Shown: positions 35,387-44,899 of the stretch, in pieces
Numbering within the stretch: position 1 is the stretch's first letter
How the letters are laid out: each line of letters starts with the position of its first letter
Source: Ruficoccus amylovorans
Lineage (GTDB): Bacteria; Verrucomicrobiota; Verrucomicrobiia; Opitutales; Cerasicoccaceae
Length of the DNA: 64,000 nucleotides
Direction of reading: 5' to 3'
NCBI RefSeq assembly: GCF_014230085.1
Contig: NZ_JACHVB010000020.1
Location: 62,001 to 126,000, forward strand
Position numbers and translations under genes: made by a program
The notes under the pieces: generated by a model
The model's database searches: none
What the model was told of the DNA's origin: nothing
Seen by the model: only the letters and a program-made list of their open reading frames with translations

Positions 35387-36418
35387 TCACGCCCCGAGAC
35401 TGTCGAGCCAGAGGCCGACGCGATCGTTGAGCACGCGCAGCCAGGCGGGGTGGTTGTTGAGGCAGGGGATTTGCTTGAAATCTTCGCCCCCGGCTTCGAG
35501 GAAGGTCTCCTTGCCCTCCATCGCGATCTCCTCCAGCGTCTCCAGGCAGTCCGAGACGAAGGCCGGGCAGATGACCCGCAGGCGCTTGACCCCGCGGCCG
35601 GGGAGTTCTTCCAGCATGTGGTCGGTGTAGGGCTTCAGCCACGGATCGCGGCCCAGGCGGGACTGGAAGGAAAAGGCGAATTTGCCCTCGGGGATGCCCG
35701 CTTTTTCGACGAAGGCGCGGGTCGTTTCCAGGCACTGGTGGCGGTAGCAGGTGGCGTGAGCCGGGTTGGGGGTGGCGCAGCAGTCGGGCACGCACAGACA
35801 GTGGGCGTGCGAGGGGTCGGACTTGCGCAGGTGCCGCTCGGGGATGCCGTGGTAGGAGAAAAGCAGCAGGTCGTAGGGCTCCTCCAGATAGGGGCGGGCG
35901 CTCTCGACCAGCGCCGAGATATAGTCATCGTCCCGGTAAAAAGGCTGGAGCGTCTCCGTTTTAACCGCGAAGCCCTGTGCGGCGATTTCCTCGGTCACGC
36001 GCACAAGCACGGTCTCGTAGCTGCTCATGGCGTAGTGCGGGTAGAGCGGCACGATAAACAGGTGGGTGACGCCTGCGGCCTTGAGCCGGGCGATAGCCTC
36101 GGGGATGGATGGCGTGCCGTAGCGCATGGCCAACTCGACCATGACCTCGGGGTTGCCCGCGTCCACAGCCTGGCGTTGCTGCTGGCTGGAGACGATCAAC
36201 GGCGAGCCCTCCGGCGTCCAGACCTTGGCATAGGCGGCGGAGGAACGCTTCGGGCGGAAGGGCAGGATCATGCCGCGCACGACGAAGTTGCGGACCGGGG
36301 CCGGGGCGTCGATCACACGCTCGTCGAGAAGAAACTCCTTCAGGTAGCGGCGCACATCCGGCACCGACGTGGAATCGGGCGAACCGAGATTGAGCAACAG
36401 GACGGCAGGTTTGACCAT
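35387..36418 (-). CDS. hemH: Ferrochelatase with Cys-rich insertion
   Basis: 343 aa from ATG 36418 (MVKPAVLLLNLGSPD). Family motifs: PLIVSSQQQ, FIVPLYPHYAMSSYETV, the catalytic His in LFSYHGIPERH, and FSFQSRLGRDPWLKPYTD. Between residues about 190 and 215 lies HCLCVPDCCATPNPAHATC, a Cys-rich insert followed by YRHQCLETT; similar inserts occur in ferrochelatases of several environmental phyla and may bind metal. It inserts iron into protoporphyrin (or coproporphyrin) in the last steps of haem synthesis. It lies near hemA but is separated by a 200-bp gap with a repeat. Confidence 0.94.
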   Translation of the reverse strand: MVKPAVLLLNLGSPDSTSVPDVRRYLKEFLLDERVIDAPAPVRNFVVRGMILPFRPKRSSAAYAKVWTPEGSPLIVSSQQQRQAVDAGNPEVMVELAMRYGTPSIPEAIARLKAAGVTHLFIVPLYPHYAMSSYETVLVRVTEEIAAQGFAVKTETLQPFYRDDDYISALVESARPYLEEPYDLLLFSYHGIPERHLRKSDPSHAHCLCVPDCCATPNPAHATCYRHQCLETTRAFVEKAGIPEGKFAFSFQSRLGRDPWLKPYTDHMLEELPGRGVKRLRVICPAFVSDCLETLEEIAMEGKETFLEAGGEDFKQIPCLNNHPAWLRVLNDRVGLWLDSLGA

Positions 36419-36493
36419 ATCCCACTGAAAACACAAACCCCGCCCAATGCAACGTTAGCCCGCTGCTTTTTCTTTGCCGGCTATAGAAATAGC

Positions 36494-36530
36494 CAAAAAA
36501 AGCCCGCCCGGATTCGTCATCGGGCGGGCT
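36494..36530 (-). terminator. Rho-independent terminator of the thioredoxin-like gene
   Basis: Read on the minus strand, AGCCCGCCCG (36530-36521), a 10-nt loop and CGGGCGGGCT (36510-36501) are followed by six or more T (36500-36494). It is 84 bp after the stop at 36614. Confidence 0.88.
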
Positions 36531-36562
36531 GTTAAGTCGTGTTCGCCTTAAACGGGCAATCA

Positions 36563-36587
36563 CGCCGGGAGTGTATGACTCCCGGCG
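36563..36587. repeat. Perfect 10-bp hairpin in the 3' region
   Basis: CGCCGGGAGT (36563-36572), loop GTATG, ACTCCCGGCG (36578-36587). It lies between the thioredoxin-like stop and the terminator and may protect the RNA end. Confidence 0.6.
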
Positions 36588-36613
36588 CGAGACTGTTGGA
36601 GAAAAAGAGGCCG

Positions 36614-37135
36614 TTACTTGCCGGTGGCTTTGTTGATCGCGCTAATGAGGGCGTCGGGGCCCCCGGCGAGGTAGCCACCATTTTGCCAGATCTTTTTACC
36701 GTCCGGGGAGAGGAGGACCATGGTGGGAAAGCCGCGCACGCCATACTCCCCCTTGAGCTTAACATTCTGCTGCTTAAGGGCGGCGTCCTGGGGTTTTTCG
36801 TTGGGGAAGTCCAGGTAGAGCAGGACGAGGTTGTCTTTGGCGTAGGTCTTGAAGGCTTCCTTGCTGAAGGTTTCGCGGTCGAGCTTAATGCACCAGCCGC
36901 ACCAGTCCGAGCCGGTGAAGTCGATCAGCACGGGGCGGTTCTCCTTTTTGGCCAGTTCGAGGGCGGCCTTGTAGTCGGTGACCCAGCCGGCGGGCACGCC
37001 GGGTTGGTCGGTCATGGAGATCTTGGTCGGGGGGATGATCATGGCTTCGGCCTTGCTGGAGCCGAAGTCCGAGCAGGCCACAAGGGCGGTGAGCAGCCCG
37101 GCAAAGAGGCTGGTACGCAGGAGAATGTTTTTCAT
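36614..37135 (-). CDS. Thioredoxin-like lipoprotein
   Basis: 173 aa from ATG 37135, which starts a lipoprotein signal (MKNILLRTSLFAGLLTALVAC, Cys21). The mature domain has the thioredoxin fold: RPVLIDFTGSDWCGWCIKL with the active-site pair Cys-Gly-Trp-Cys, then GVRGFPTMVLLSPDG with the cis-Pro. It should act as a disulfide reductase or isomerase on the outer face of a membrane. Cytochrome c or surface proteins are plausible partners given the CcsA-like gene 1.4 kb away, but that is an inference. A terminator follows. Confidence 0.88.
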   Translation of the reverse strand: MKNILLRTSLFAGLLTALVACSDFGSSKAEAMIIPPTKISMTDQPGVPAGWVTDYKAALELAKKENRPVLIDFTGSDWCGWCIKLDRETFSKEAFKTYAKDNLVLLYLDFPNEKPQDAALKQQNVKLKGEYGVRGFPTMVLLSPDGKKIWQNGGYLAGGPDALISAINKATGK

Positions 37136-37336
37136 CGGGAATCCTTGGAGTTGAGTGGTGAGTCGGATTGGTCGTGAGAGTAGCTGAAACCTGACGCGAG
37201 GCACTGAAAAAATGCCTCCTGCTCAAGACAGGAGGATGAGCGGGATGTTTCGGGGTTTCTGTCCGGGGGAAAGGAGGGGGCCGAGGGGCGTTTCTCTGTT
37301 GCGCAGCCGGGGCAAACGCTTCAGATTTCGCCTTCC

Positions 37337-39793
37337 ATGCCAATCTCTTCTGTCAGGGAACGCCGCCGGCCTTCTCGGGGCCGTATTCGCGAGGAAACGC
37401 TGTTCTACCGCCTGGGACGGCTTTACCACACGCGCTTGCGTAATCTTGTGCTGCCCGCGTGGCTGTTTCTGGTCGTCGTCGCCGGGGGCGGGACGTCCCT
37501 CTGGGCGCAGGCCCTCGTCTTGATCGTGGGCGGGTTGGCCGTGCTGATCCATCCGCCCTACAGCACACCCGGGCGGGGCTTTGACTGGGCGGTGCTGGCC
37601 TGGATATTGACGGCGTGCCTGGCGTTTCTGCCGGGATCGGTACTCGGGCGACCGGACTGGTGGGAGAGCGCCACCGGACTGGGGATTGAGCTGCCCGGGA
37701 CCTTTGCCCCCGCTCCTTACCTCACACTGGAGGCCCTGCTGCTCCTGCTGGGCGGGGTGATGTGGTTTTACCTTATCTGGCAATGGAAACCGCAGGGGGA
37801 CGAGGGGCGGCAGGCCCTGAGCTTTTTCTCCACCGTGACGGCACTGCTGGCGCTGGCGGTGGCCATCGGCACCTACAACGGTTGGACTTATCCGCTGGGA
37901 CGCGGGGCGCGGGTTTTTTCGTTTTTCGACAACCGCAACCAGATGGCCACCGTGCTGGCCATAGGGGGCGTGATCTCGTTTGCGCTGGCCATGCAGGCGA
38001 TGCGCAAGGGCAAGATCAAGGGCATCTGGCACCTGGTCAACACGCTGGTGGTGTTCGTGGGGCTGGCCTTTTGCCAGTCGCGGGCCGGGTTGCTACTCTT
38101 CGGGCTGGGGTGTGTGGTCTGGTTTGCGGTGCGCCTGCGGGTGTCGCGGGTGAACATGATGTTCAAGCTCGGGGCTCCGATTTTCATTCTCTGCCTGGGG
38201 TTGCTGGTGATCTTCGGGCGCAGCACGTTGGAGCGTTTTTCGCTCTGGGAGTCGGACAGCACCGGCCAGTTGACCGAGATGCGGCTCGGCGTGTACCAGG
38301 ACGCGGCCAAAATGGCGCTCGACCACCCGGTGTCCGGAGTCGGGCTGGGGAATTTCGGTGGTGTCTTCCCGCAGTACCGGGACAAGGCCATGATTTTCCA
38401 GTCAATCATCCACCCGGAAAGCGACTGGATGTGGGTGTTTAGCGAAATGGGCTTCCCCGGCCTGATCGCGTTGCTGGCGGCATTGATATTCCTGATGGGG
38501 CGGCTGTTCCCCTTTGGCGAGGACCGGACGGCCCCCTTCCGGGCGGCGGCGGCGGTCGCGCTGCTTATCTTTATCCTGCACAGTCTGATTGACGTGCCCG
38601 GCCATCGCTTCGGGACATTCCTGCTGGCCGCGCTATTATATCGGCTGGCGGCGGCGCCCGCGCATTCACAGCCGCGCCGTCCGCTGGTTGGGCGCTGGGC
38701 CTGGCGGCTTGTGGCGCTGATCTGCCTGGGCGGGGGACTGTTCTGGCTGGTTGTTTCCGCGCTGGGGTTGCCGTTGAACTCCCGCCTCGCCCGGGAAAAG
38801 GCGGTCGAAGCGATCTCGCAGGAGAGCATACGCAAGACCCGCGACGCAACGGCCCTGCTGGGTACGCTGGACCGGGCGATTGATTTCGAACCGCTGTGGT
38901 GGTGGTACTACAGTGTGCGTGGGCAGACGCGGCTCAGTCTCCAACGGGATGAAAAAGGTGCGTTGGAAGACTTTCGCCGGGCGCGCTTCCTCGACAAGAC
39001 TTCCTCCGAAGTCTCCTTTTACGAGGGCAAGGTCTGGCTCGACTACAACAACCGCAACGCACTGGCGGCCTGGCGCGACGCGCTCAACCGCCAGGACCCC
39101 AACCGTCAAGACCTGTTCCGCAAGATGCTGGAAGGCTCCCTGCGTTACCCGCGCTTTCAGCAGGATCTGAGCATGCTCACGCGCTTTGACAGCGATTTCC
39201 GGTACAGCTACCTGCTCCAGCTCGATGGGCCCCGCTTCCGCGAAGAGATCAAAACGGACATACTGACCGCGCCGGAACTCGACAATTTCACGCCGGAACA
39301 GCGGGGGAAACTGCTGGAAAAATGGGCGCTCAAGGGCGACCAGCAGGCGCTCGTCGCGCACCTGGACCAGTATCCCGGCATCGTGCCGAACGAGGCTTAT
39401 TACCGCGCGATAGCCTTGGCTGGTGAGGGTAAGTACGACGCGGCTGTGGAAGCGCTTGCCCCCCAACTGACGCCGGCCCGGATCGTCCGCCCGCGCCAAT
39501 ATGTCGGGACAAGCCTGGAGGAGCATCGGCAGGTCTTCAGCAACACGCCGGGCGACCCCGTGCGGGGCCTTGTGCTGCTGGACATGCAGATCAAGGCCGG
39601 GGACTACTCTGGTGCCCGCCGCACCGCCGACACGATGTCGGCGCAGAAGCAGGTCCCGCCCGCCCTCTACTACTGGAAGGGTGAAGTCCTGCGCAACCTC
39701 GGCCTGTCCAAGGAGGCCTGGGAGGCCTGGTATGAGTACACCAAAAAAGTTCCGCTGGGCTTTCCCGCCGTTGAGAGCGAGCCGACGCCGTAG
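37337..39793 (+). CDS. O-antigen ligase / polymerase-like membrane protein with TPR-like tail
   Basis: 818 aa. Residues about 40-470 contain 11-12 membrane helices. The Wzy/WaaL signature is clear: MALDHPVSGVGLGNFGGVFPQYR, then IIHPESDWMWVFSEMGFPGL. Residues about 490-818 are soluble and helical with TPR-like spacing (for example GALEDFRRARFLDKTSSEV). Such proteins polymerise or ligate surface polysaccharide on the periplasmic side. TPR-tailed forms occur in exopolysaccharide loci of PEP-CTERM/exosortase bacteria, and an exosortase gene lies 5 kb away. No other polysaccharide-export gene is adjacent. Confidence 0.85.
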   Translation: MPISSVRERRRPSRGRIREETLFYRLGRLYHTRLRNLVLPAWLFLVVVAGGGTSLWAQALVLIVGGLAVLIHPPYSTPGRGFDWAVLAWILTACLAFLPGSVLGRPDWWESATGLGIELPGTFAPAPYLTLEALLLLLGGVMWFYLIWQWKPQGDEGRQALSFFSTVTALLALAVAIGTYNGWTYPLGRGARVFSFFDNRNQMATVLAIGGVISFALAMQAMRKGKIKGIWHLVNTLVVFVGLAFCQSRAGLLLFGLGCVVWFAVRLRVSRVNMMFKLGAPIFILCLGLLVIFGRSTLERFSLWESDSTGQLTEMRLGVYQDAAKMALDHPVSGVGLGNFGGVFPQYRDKAMIFQSIIHPESDWMWVFSEMGFPGLIALLAALIFLMGRLFPFGEDRTAPFRAAAAVALLIFILHSLIDVPGHRFGTFLLAALLYRLAAAPAHSQPRRPLVGRWAWRLVALICLGGGLFWLVVSALGLPLNSRLAREKAVEAISQESIRKTRDATALLGTLDRAIDFEPLWWWYYSVRGQTRLSLQRDEKGALEDFRRARFLDKTSSEVSFYEGKVWLDYNNRNALAAWRDALNRQDPNRQDLFRKMLEGSLRYPRFQQDLSMLTRFDSDFRYSYLLQLDGPRFREEIKTDILTAPELDNFTPEQRGKLLEKWALKGDQQALVAHLDQYPGIVPNEAYYRAIALAGEGKYDAAVEALAPQLTPARIVRPRQYVGTSLEEHRQVFSNTPGDPVRGLVLLDMQIKAGDYSGARRTADTMSAQKQVPPALYYWKGEVLRNLGLSKEAWEAWYEYTKKVPLGFPAVESEPTP

Positions 39794-39986
39794 CGTGGGT
39801 AGGCATTGGTGCCGCAGCCCGTGCAGATAAATCCTATGAAATGATCAGTTTTACTTTTATTGCTCCCCGCGGCTTGCTCCCGGGCCCTTTTTGCATTGAA
39901 CATAAAAACTGATCGTCACTATAACGGTTCATAGAACAGACTGAATTGAATTAGCACCACTGCCGCAGCAGTAAGGAAAGACCGCC

Positions 39987-40754
39987 ATGGAATCGGAAAA
40001 GCAACGCCTCAAAAATCCAACTTCGACCTTTGACAAGATGTTCACGGGCTTTCTCTCGTGGGTCGAACGGCGGATCGCCAAGCACTCCGTCCACGGCAAC
40101 CCCCCGGTTTACGATCCGGCGGAGTTCCCTTGGGTGGCCGAGATCGACAAGGAGTGGAAGCTCGTCCGCGCCGAACTCGACAAGCTTCTCGAACGCCGCG
40201 AGGAACTGCCCAATTTCCACGATATTTCACCCGATGTCTCCTCCATCACCAACGACAACAACTGGAAGACCTTTTTCCTGCTCGGCTACGGCGTTAACTG
40301 TGAGGAGAACCAGAAGTCCTGCCCCGAGACCACGCGCCTGATCCGCAAGATTCCGGGGATCAAGACCGCGATGTTCAGCATCCTCTCACCGGGCAAGCAC
40401 ATCCCCCACCACACCGGCCCCTACAACGGAGTCCTGCGCTACCACCTCGGGCTGGTCGTGCCCGAGCCCAGGGAACAGTGCCGCATCCGCGTCGATGAGC
40501 AGTACATCGTCTGGGAAGAGGGTAAGGGCATCGTCTTTGACGACTGCTTCGACCACGAGGTCTGGAACGATACCGACGGGGTGCGCGTGGTGCTTTTCGT
40601 CGATTTCGTGCGCCCGGTGAAGTTCCCCTTCAACCTGCTCAACAAACTGGTGCTCTCGACCGCCGCCTTTACGCCCTACATCCGCGAGGCCAACGAAAAC
40701 CAGAAAAAGTGGGAGAAGCAGTTTCACCAGAAGGACAAAGCCGCCGCGAACTGA
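39987..40754 (+). CDS. Aspartyl/asparaginyl beta-hydroxylase domain protein (LpxO-like)
   Basis: 255 aa. The double-stranded beta-helix has MFSILSPGKHIPHHTGPYNGVLRYHLGL, with His/Asp-type iron ligands, and IVFDDCFDHEVWNDTDGVRVVLFVD with the second His and the 2-oxoglutarate Arg. This is the Asp/Asn hydroxylase family; bacterial LpxO members hydroxylate lipid A acyl chains. No membrane anchor is visible. It is followed after 36 bp by an EVE protein. Substrate unknown; lipid A or a protein side chain are the alternatives. Confidence 0.85.
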   Translation: MESEKQRLKNPTSTFDKMFTGFLSWVERRIAKHSVHGNPPVYDPAEFPWVAEIDKEWKLVRAELDKLLERREELPNFHDISPDVSSITNDNNWKTFFLLGYGVNCEENQKSCPETTRLIRKIPGIKTAMFSILSPGKHIPHHTGPYNGVLRYHLGLVVPEPREQCRIRVDEQYIVWEEGKGIVFDDCFDHEVWNDTDGVRVVLFVDFVRPVKFPFNLLNKLVLSTAAFTPYIREANENQKKWEKQFHQKDKAAAN

Positions 40755-40790
40755 TCGCCCCGCCTTTACCTGTTATCCACCTCGTTTGTC

Positions 40791-41261
<471 letters not shown>

Positions 41262-41305
41262 CTTTGAGAGTTTACCTGAACAGGACCTAGGGTACGTTCG
41301 CTGGG

Positions 41306-41896
41306 CTATCGGCGGGTAACAACGAGCAGGCGGGGGGAGGTCGCGGTGTGTCTGGGCGCGGCGATCAGCTCAAGGTCGAAGTCCACCCGGCTCAGGGACT
41401 GCGCCCATTGCTCGACTGCGCTGGCTTCCTCCGTGCCGCCCTCATGACCGGGGTAGATGAGCACGCTCATGCGTCCCCCGGGGCACAGGCAGCGGGCGGC
41501 GGCGTGCAGCGCGGGGATCGTGGTCTGCGGCACAGTGATGACGCTCTTGTCGCCGCGGGGCAGGTAGCCGAGGTTGAACATGATGGCTTTGACCTTGCCG
41601 TGACTGGCGGCCGGGAGGTGTTCGGCCAGGTGCTCGTGGCCGGTATGTACCAGTTTCACCCGGCTGAGCAGTCCGGCTTCACCGAGGATGACGCTGGTGC
41701 GGAGATGGGCGATTTCCTGGATGTCGAAACCGACCACATTCCCGCCCGGGCCGACCTGGTCGGCGAGAAAAAATGTATCGAGCCCATTGCCGACAGTGGC
41801 GTCAATGGCGAGGTCGCCAGGCCGTATGACCTCAGCGATCATTTTCTGGGCCAGCGCGGTCATGGAGACCGGGGCGGGTTGGACGGTCGATTTCAT
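41306..41896 (-). CDS. SAM-dependent methyltransferase, YtqB/MnmM-like
   Basis: 196 aa. A Rossmann methyltransferase core: LAIDATVGNGLDTFFLA (motif I), NVVGFDIQE, IMFNLGYLPRGDK and GGRMSVLIYPGHEGG. This pattern belongs to the YtqB family (once called rRNA methylases), whose Bacillus member MnmM methylates nm5(s2)U at tRNA wobble position 34. Its start overlaps the stop of the upstream FAD enzyme by 4 bp, so the two are translationally coupled. That partner resembles the FAD domain of MnmC, which makes exactly the substrate of MnmM. Substrate is therefore inferred with fair confidence. Confidence 0.8.
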   Translation of the reverse strand: MKSTVQPAPVSMTALAQKMIAEVIRPGDLAIDATVGNGLDTFFLADQVGPGGNVVGFDIQEIAHLRTSVILGEAGLLSRVKLVHTGHEHLAEHLPAASHGKVKAIMFNLGYLPRGDKSVITVPQTTIPALHAAARCLCPGGRMSVLIYPGHEGGTEEASAVEQWAQSLSRVDFDLELIAAPRHTATSPRLLVVTRR

Positions 41897-42945
41897 TTCC
41901 GGTAAAGGTCAACGGCCCCGGGCAGCTCTCCGGTGCCTTCCAGGAACGCAGTGAAAACGCCCGCCCAGCCGGGTACAAGACTATTTGCCTTCGAGCCGAA
42001 ACCGTTGAACAGCGCCAGCGCCGGGTGCTCGCGATGGCGGCCCATCAGCGGCTGATTATCGCGGGTACAGACGCGCACGCCTGCCACGTGGTCAGTGACG
42101 CGTTCGCCGCGCCCGGCCGGGAAGATGTCGCGAAAGGCGTCCAGCAGGCGTTGACGGCCCTCGGCGGTCGGCGCCATATCGAGGTTGCTGCGGTCATAGG
42201 TCGCGCCAAGGCGCAGTTCGCCCTCGGCGGTCGGAAGCAGCCATTTGCCCTTGTTGAGCACTTCGGTGGGCAAGGGGCCGTTCAGGGCGAGGTTGAGGAT
42301 CTCGCCCTTGACCGGATCAGTCGGGATGTCGCGGAACCACGGGTTGCCGCGCAGGCGCATGCCCTCGCAAAAGACGGCTGTGCGGTAGCTTTTTCCCTGC
42401 CAAAGGACACCGTCGGAAAGCGGGTCAAGGTCGTCGTGACGGAACTCAGCCTCGATCAAGGCCCCGGCTCGCCGGAAGCGTTCACGAAGTGTTTCCAGTA
42501 ACGGGCCGCTGGCCACGTAACCGCCGCCGCAGATGACAAAACTGCCCAGCGGGTTGTCGACATCGGTGAGCGCGCCCGGCGGTGAAATTTCGCCCAGCCA
42601 CGGCGCGTACTCGGGATCGGCGCGGCGCTTGTCGAGCTGGGTCTGTTCGCGCTCGTTGCGCAGGATGCGCCGGATGGGCAGCGAGTGAAAAATCCGCTCC
42701 CCACTCTCGGCCTCCAGGCGGGAAAAATATTCCCCGGCCTCGCGCAGGAGCCAGTCCGTGCCGGGGGCGAGTGCGAAGCGTTTACCCGCCAGCGGGTTAA
42801 TCATCCCGGCGGCAACACGGGTCGAACTGGTGCGGTGCCCGTCGTCAACGATATGGACCTGCCGCCCGAGCGCGAGCAGCTTGTCGGCGAGCACGCTTCC
42901 GGCGATGCCTTGCCCGACGATCAGGTAATCGGCGTCATGGTTCAT
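41893..42945 (-). CDS. FAD-dependent oxidoreductase, MnmC C-terminal-domain-like
   Basis: 350 aa from ATG 42945. The N-terminal dinucleotide-binding site is YLIVGQGIAGSVLA; RVAAGMINPLAGKRFAL and the late DHVAGVRVCTRDNQPLMGRH plus LALFNGFGSKANSLVPGWA match DAO-type oxidases and in particular the FAD domain of bifunctional MnmC, which converts cmnm5 to nm5 uridine in tRNA. No methyltransferase domain is fused; instead a separate MnmM-like methyltransferase follows with a 4-bp overlap. Another small-molecule amine oxidase remains possible. Confidence 0.78.
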   Translation of the reverse strand: MNHDADYLIVGQGIAGSVLADKLLALGRQVHIVDDGHRTSSTRVAAGMINPLAGKRFALAPGTDWLLREAGEYFSRLEAESGERIFHSLPIRRILRNEREQTQLDKRRADPEYAPWLGEISPPGALTDVDNPLGSFVICGGGYVASGPLLETLRERFRRAGALIEAEFRHDDLDPLSDGVLWQGKSYRTAVFCEGMRLRGNPWFRDIPTDPVKGEILNLALNGPLPTEVLNKGKWLLPTAEGELRLGATYDRSNLDMAPTAEGRQRLLDAFRDIFPAGRGERVTDHVAGVRVCTRDNQPLMGRHREHPALALFNGFGSKANSLVPGWAGVFTAFLEGTGELPGAVDLYRK

Positions 42946-43004
42946 GGATACACAAGGGAGGAAGCGCTCGACCTTCAAGCCACGTGGCCCTTTGCCTACA
43001 GGCG

Positions 43005-44585
43005 CTAGTTTGGCTCATCTTCGTGGGCTTGGGCAGGGATGACCGCCTCCTCGATGAAGCGGCTCAGGTAGCCCTCGGCCAGCGTTTGCGCGACTTCGGG
43101 GCTGTAGGGGGCGAAGACCGACAGGTGCATGACCTGCGCGTTGCTGATGCGGTAGCCCTGCCAGGCCTGCCTCAGTCGTCCGAGCGCGCTCCAGTCGCGT
43201 TCGCTGCCGTCCACCAGCAGCGGGCCGGTCGCGGTTTTGTTGAAAAACAGTTGCAGCACGATGTTGTCGCGCTGGTACACCTGGTGCTGCCACGAGAAGC
43301 GTTCGCCGTCGATTTCCATGACCAGCGGCGGGCAGTTCTCGACGAGGGAAAAATTCTGCGAGGGCAGGCAGGTCTCGGGCTGGTGGATGTTGTGAGCGAA
43401 GGCCGAGTAGGTGCTCCCGTCGAAGCGCAGCCACATCAGTTGCCAGAGCGCGCCGTTGGGATCGAGCCAAGTGTAGAGGCGGGCATCTTCGTAGGCGAGC
43501 TGTTCGCGGACCAACAGGGGAATGTCGCGCTCACGGATGTTGGGGTCGGGCAGTTGATCCACAAGTTTCCATCCCGTCGCATAGGCCATGCCGCTGGCGC
43601 GCTGCTCGTGCCAGCGGTACCAGTGCTCAGCCGCCAGGTGCGAGCCCACGGCCAGCAGGATAATTGCCGTCAGCAAAAAACAATGCCCGCGTGGGGCCTC
43701 CCGCATGGCCTGCCGGATGACGCCGCTCTCGCCCGCGACCTCGCGCCGGGGACGGTCCCATTTGAACATGCTCAGGAAAATGGCCTCGGCGAACATCAGG
43801 CCGATGAAAAGCAGTTGCGAACCCCAGCCGATGCGGTCGTGCCAGAGCGTCATCGTGTCCTGCGAATGGCTGTGCAGCATGATCGAGACCAGCGCGATTA
43901 CGCGGGCCACGTTGATCAGATACGCGGTAGCCGCGCACAGGATCAGCAGCAACACCCGACGCAGGAGCGTGAGGCGCAGGAACGCCCCCAGAAAAAGCCC
44001 GCCTACCAGCGCGAGGTGGAAGGAGCGGATGCCACTGCAGGCTTCGGCCAGGTGGGAGATGCCGAACTCGGTCTGGATCTCGTAGCCGCTGGCCTGCACC
44101 TGATAGCCGAACCAGCCCAGCAGGGTTTGGGCGGTCTGCCCGACACTGAGCAGGGAGTGCAGGGTGACGGCGTTCTCGACTTTTACGGGCCAAGGCAGGG
44201 CCACCAGCAGGAAGAGCAGGGGAAAGGCCAGGGTCCGCGCCCATCCACGGCCAAAGAGCCGGTCGATCAGCAGCAGGGTGACGGCGATGGCGCTGAGCAG
44301 AAACAGTGTGTCGAGCACGCGCCAGTCGGGGTTGCCGACCTGGATGGTCCTGAGGGGCACCCACAACAGCAGGAGCAACAGAATTAACGGGGCGAGAAGG
44401 CGGTTCGTGTCCGGGCGGTAACGCGGCAGCCGGTCAAGCCGCTGCACGGTGAGCACCCCGGCCAGCACCAGTGCGAACCACCCGAAGCCGTACAGCGGAT
44501 TGTGGTTCCAGTAGTGGCTCAGGTTGACAAGCGGTCCGCCCACCACGGCGGCAAACGCGGCGAGCAATAGCAGGGTGCGAAACAT
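43005..44585 (-). CDS. Exosortase with EpsI-type C-terminal domain
   Basis: 526 aa from ATG 44585 (MFRTLLLLAAF). Residues 1-300 hold eight or nine membrane helices. The three catalytic residues of exosortases are present: Cys183 in EACSGIRS, Arg228 in INVARVI and His249 in LWHDRIGW. After about residue 305 comes a further helix and a soluble periplasmic EpsI-like domain (WKLVDQLPDPNI...QPETCLPSQNFSL). It should cleave PEP-CTERM signals such as that of the protein at 4931-5752 and attach or release the protein at the cell surface. No EPS operon is directly attached. Confidence 0.93.
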   Translation of the reverse strand: MFRTLLLLAAFAAVVGGPLVNLSHYWNHNPLYGFGWFALVLAGVLTVQRLDRLPRYRPDTNRLLAPLILLLLLLWVPLRTIQVGNPDWRVLDTLFLLSAIAVTLLLIDRLFGRGWARTLAFPLLFLLVALPWPVKVENAVTLHSLLSVGQTAQTLLGWFGYQVQASGYEIQTEFGISHLAEACSGIRSFHLALVGGLFLGAFLRLTLLRRVLLLILCAATAYLINVARVIALVSIMLHSHSQDTMTLWHDRIGWGSQLLFIGLMFAEAIFLSMFKWDRPRREVAGESGVIRQAMREAPRGHCFLLTAIILLAVGSHLAAEHWYRWHEQRASGMAYATGWKLVDQLPDPNIRERDIPLLVREQLAYEDARLYTWLDPNGALWQLMWLRFDGSTYSAFAHNIHQPETCLPSQNFSLVENCPPLVMEIDGERFSWQHQVYQRDNIVLQLFFNKTATGPLLVDGSERDWSALGRLRQAWQGYRISNAQVMHLSVFAPYSPEVAQTLAEGYLSRFIEEAVIPAQAHEDEPN

Positions 44586-44707
44586 TGACAGCGTTCTATA
44601 TCCCTTTTTCCCCCGCCGGGCGACAAGCAAAAACTCCGTCCCGTTAGCGCGGAGGGTAGATTACTATCGCATAGATGGCAGGAGGGCCCGGCTGGACCAG
44701 CAATCAG

Positions 44708-44759
44708 GGGTAGGAGCCTTTTTGGCTCCGCAGGGGCAGCGCCCCTCAATGTCCAGTGC
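44708..44759 (+). repeat. Two-hairpin dispersed repeat, copy 2
   Basis: GGAGCC-TTTTT-GGCTCC, then GGGGC-AGC-GCCCC, then CAATGTCCAGTGCG. Copy 1 lies at 23771-23824. Confidence 0.7.
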
Positions 44760-44760
44760 G

Positions 44761-44899
44761 TTTCAAAAAATACTGTAGCCACAAGCTTTGAATAGCTAAA
44801 TGGCTAATTGTTAATTGTTGGATTCCGAACGTAGGAAATAACAATTAACCATTTAATCATTTAGCCATTCGGCCCTTTTGTGACGGCTACGACTTTATT
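44761..44899 (+). repeat. TTTCAAAAAATACTGTA repeat, split copy with inserted palindrome
   Basis: The two blocks of the 28200 repeat are here at 44761-44777 and 44867-44899. Between them is an AT-rich insert in which GCTAAATGGCTAATTGTTAA and its inverted relative (ACAATTAACCATTTAATCAT then TTAGCC) face each other. Confidence 0.65.

Noticed and set aside
39843-39914. GATCAGTTTTA ... TAAAAACTGATC inverted repeat as an insertion element
   Set aside because: The arms are 11-12 bp with an indel and occur once, so chance or a weak terminator is as likely.
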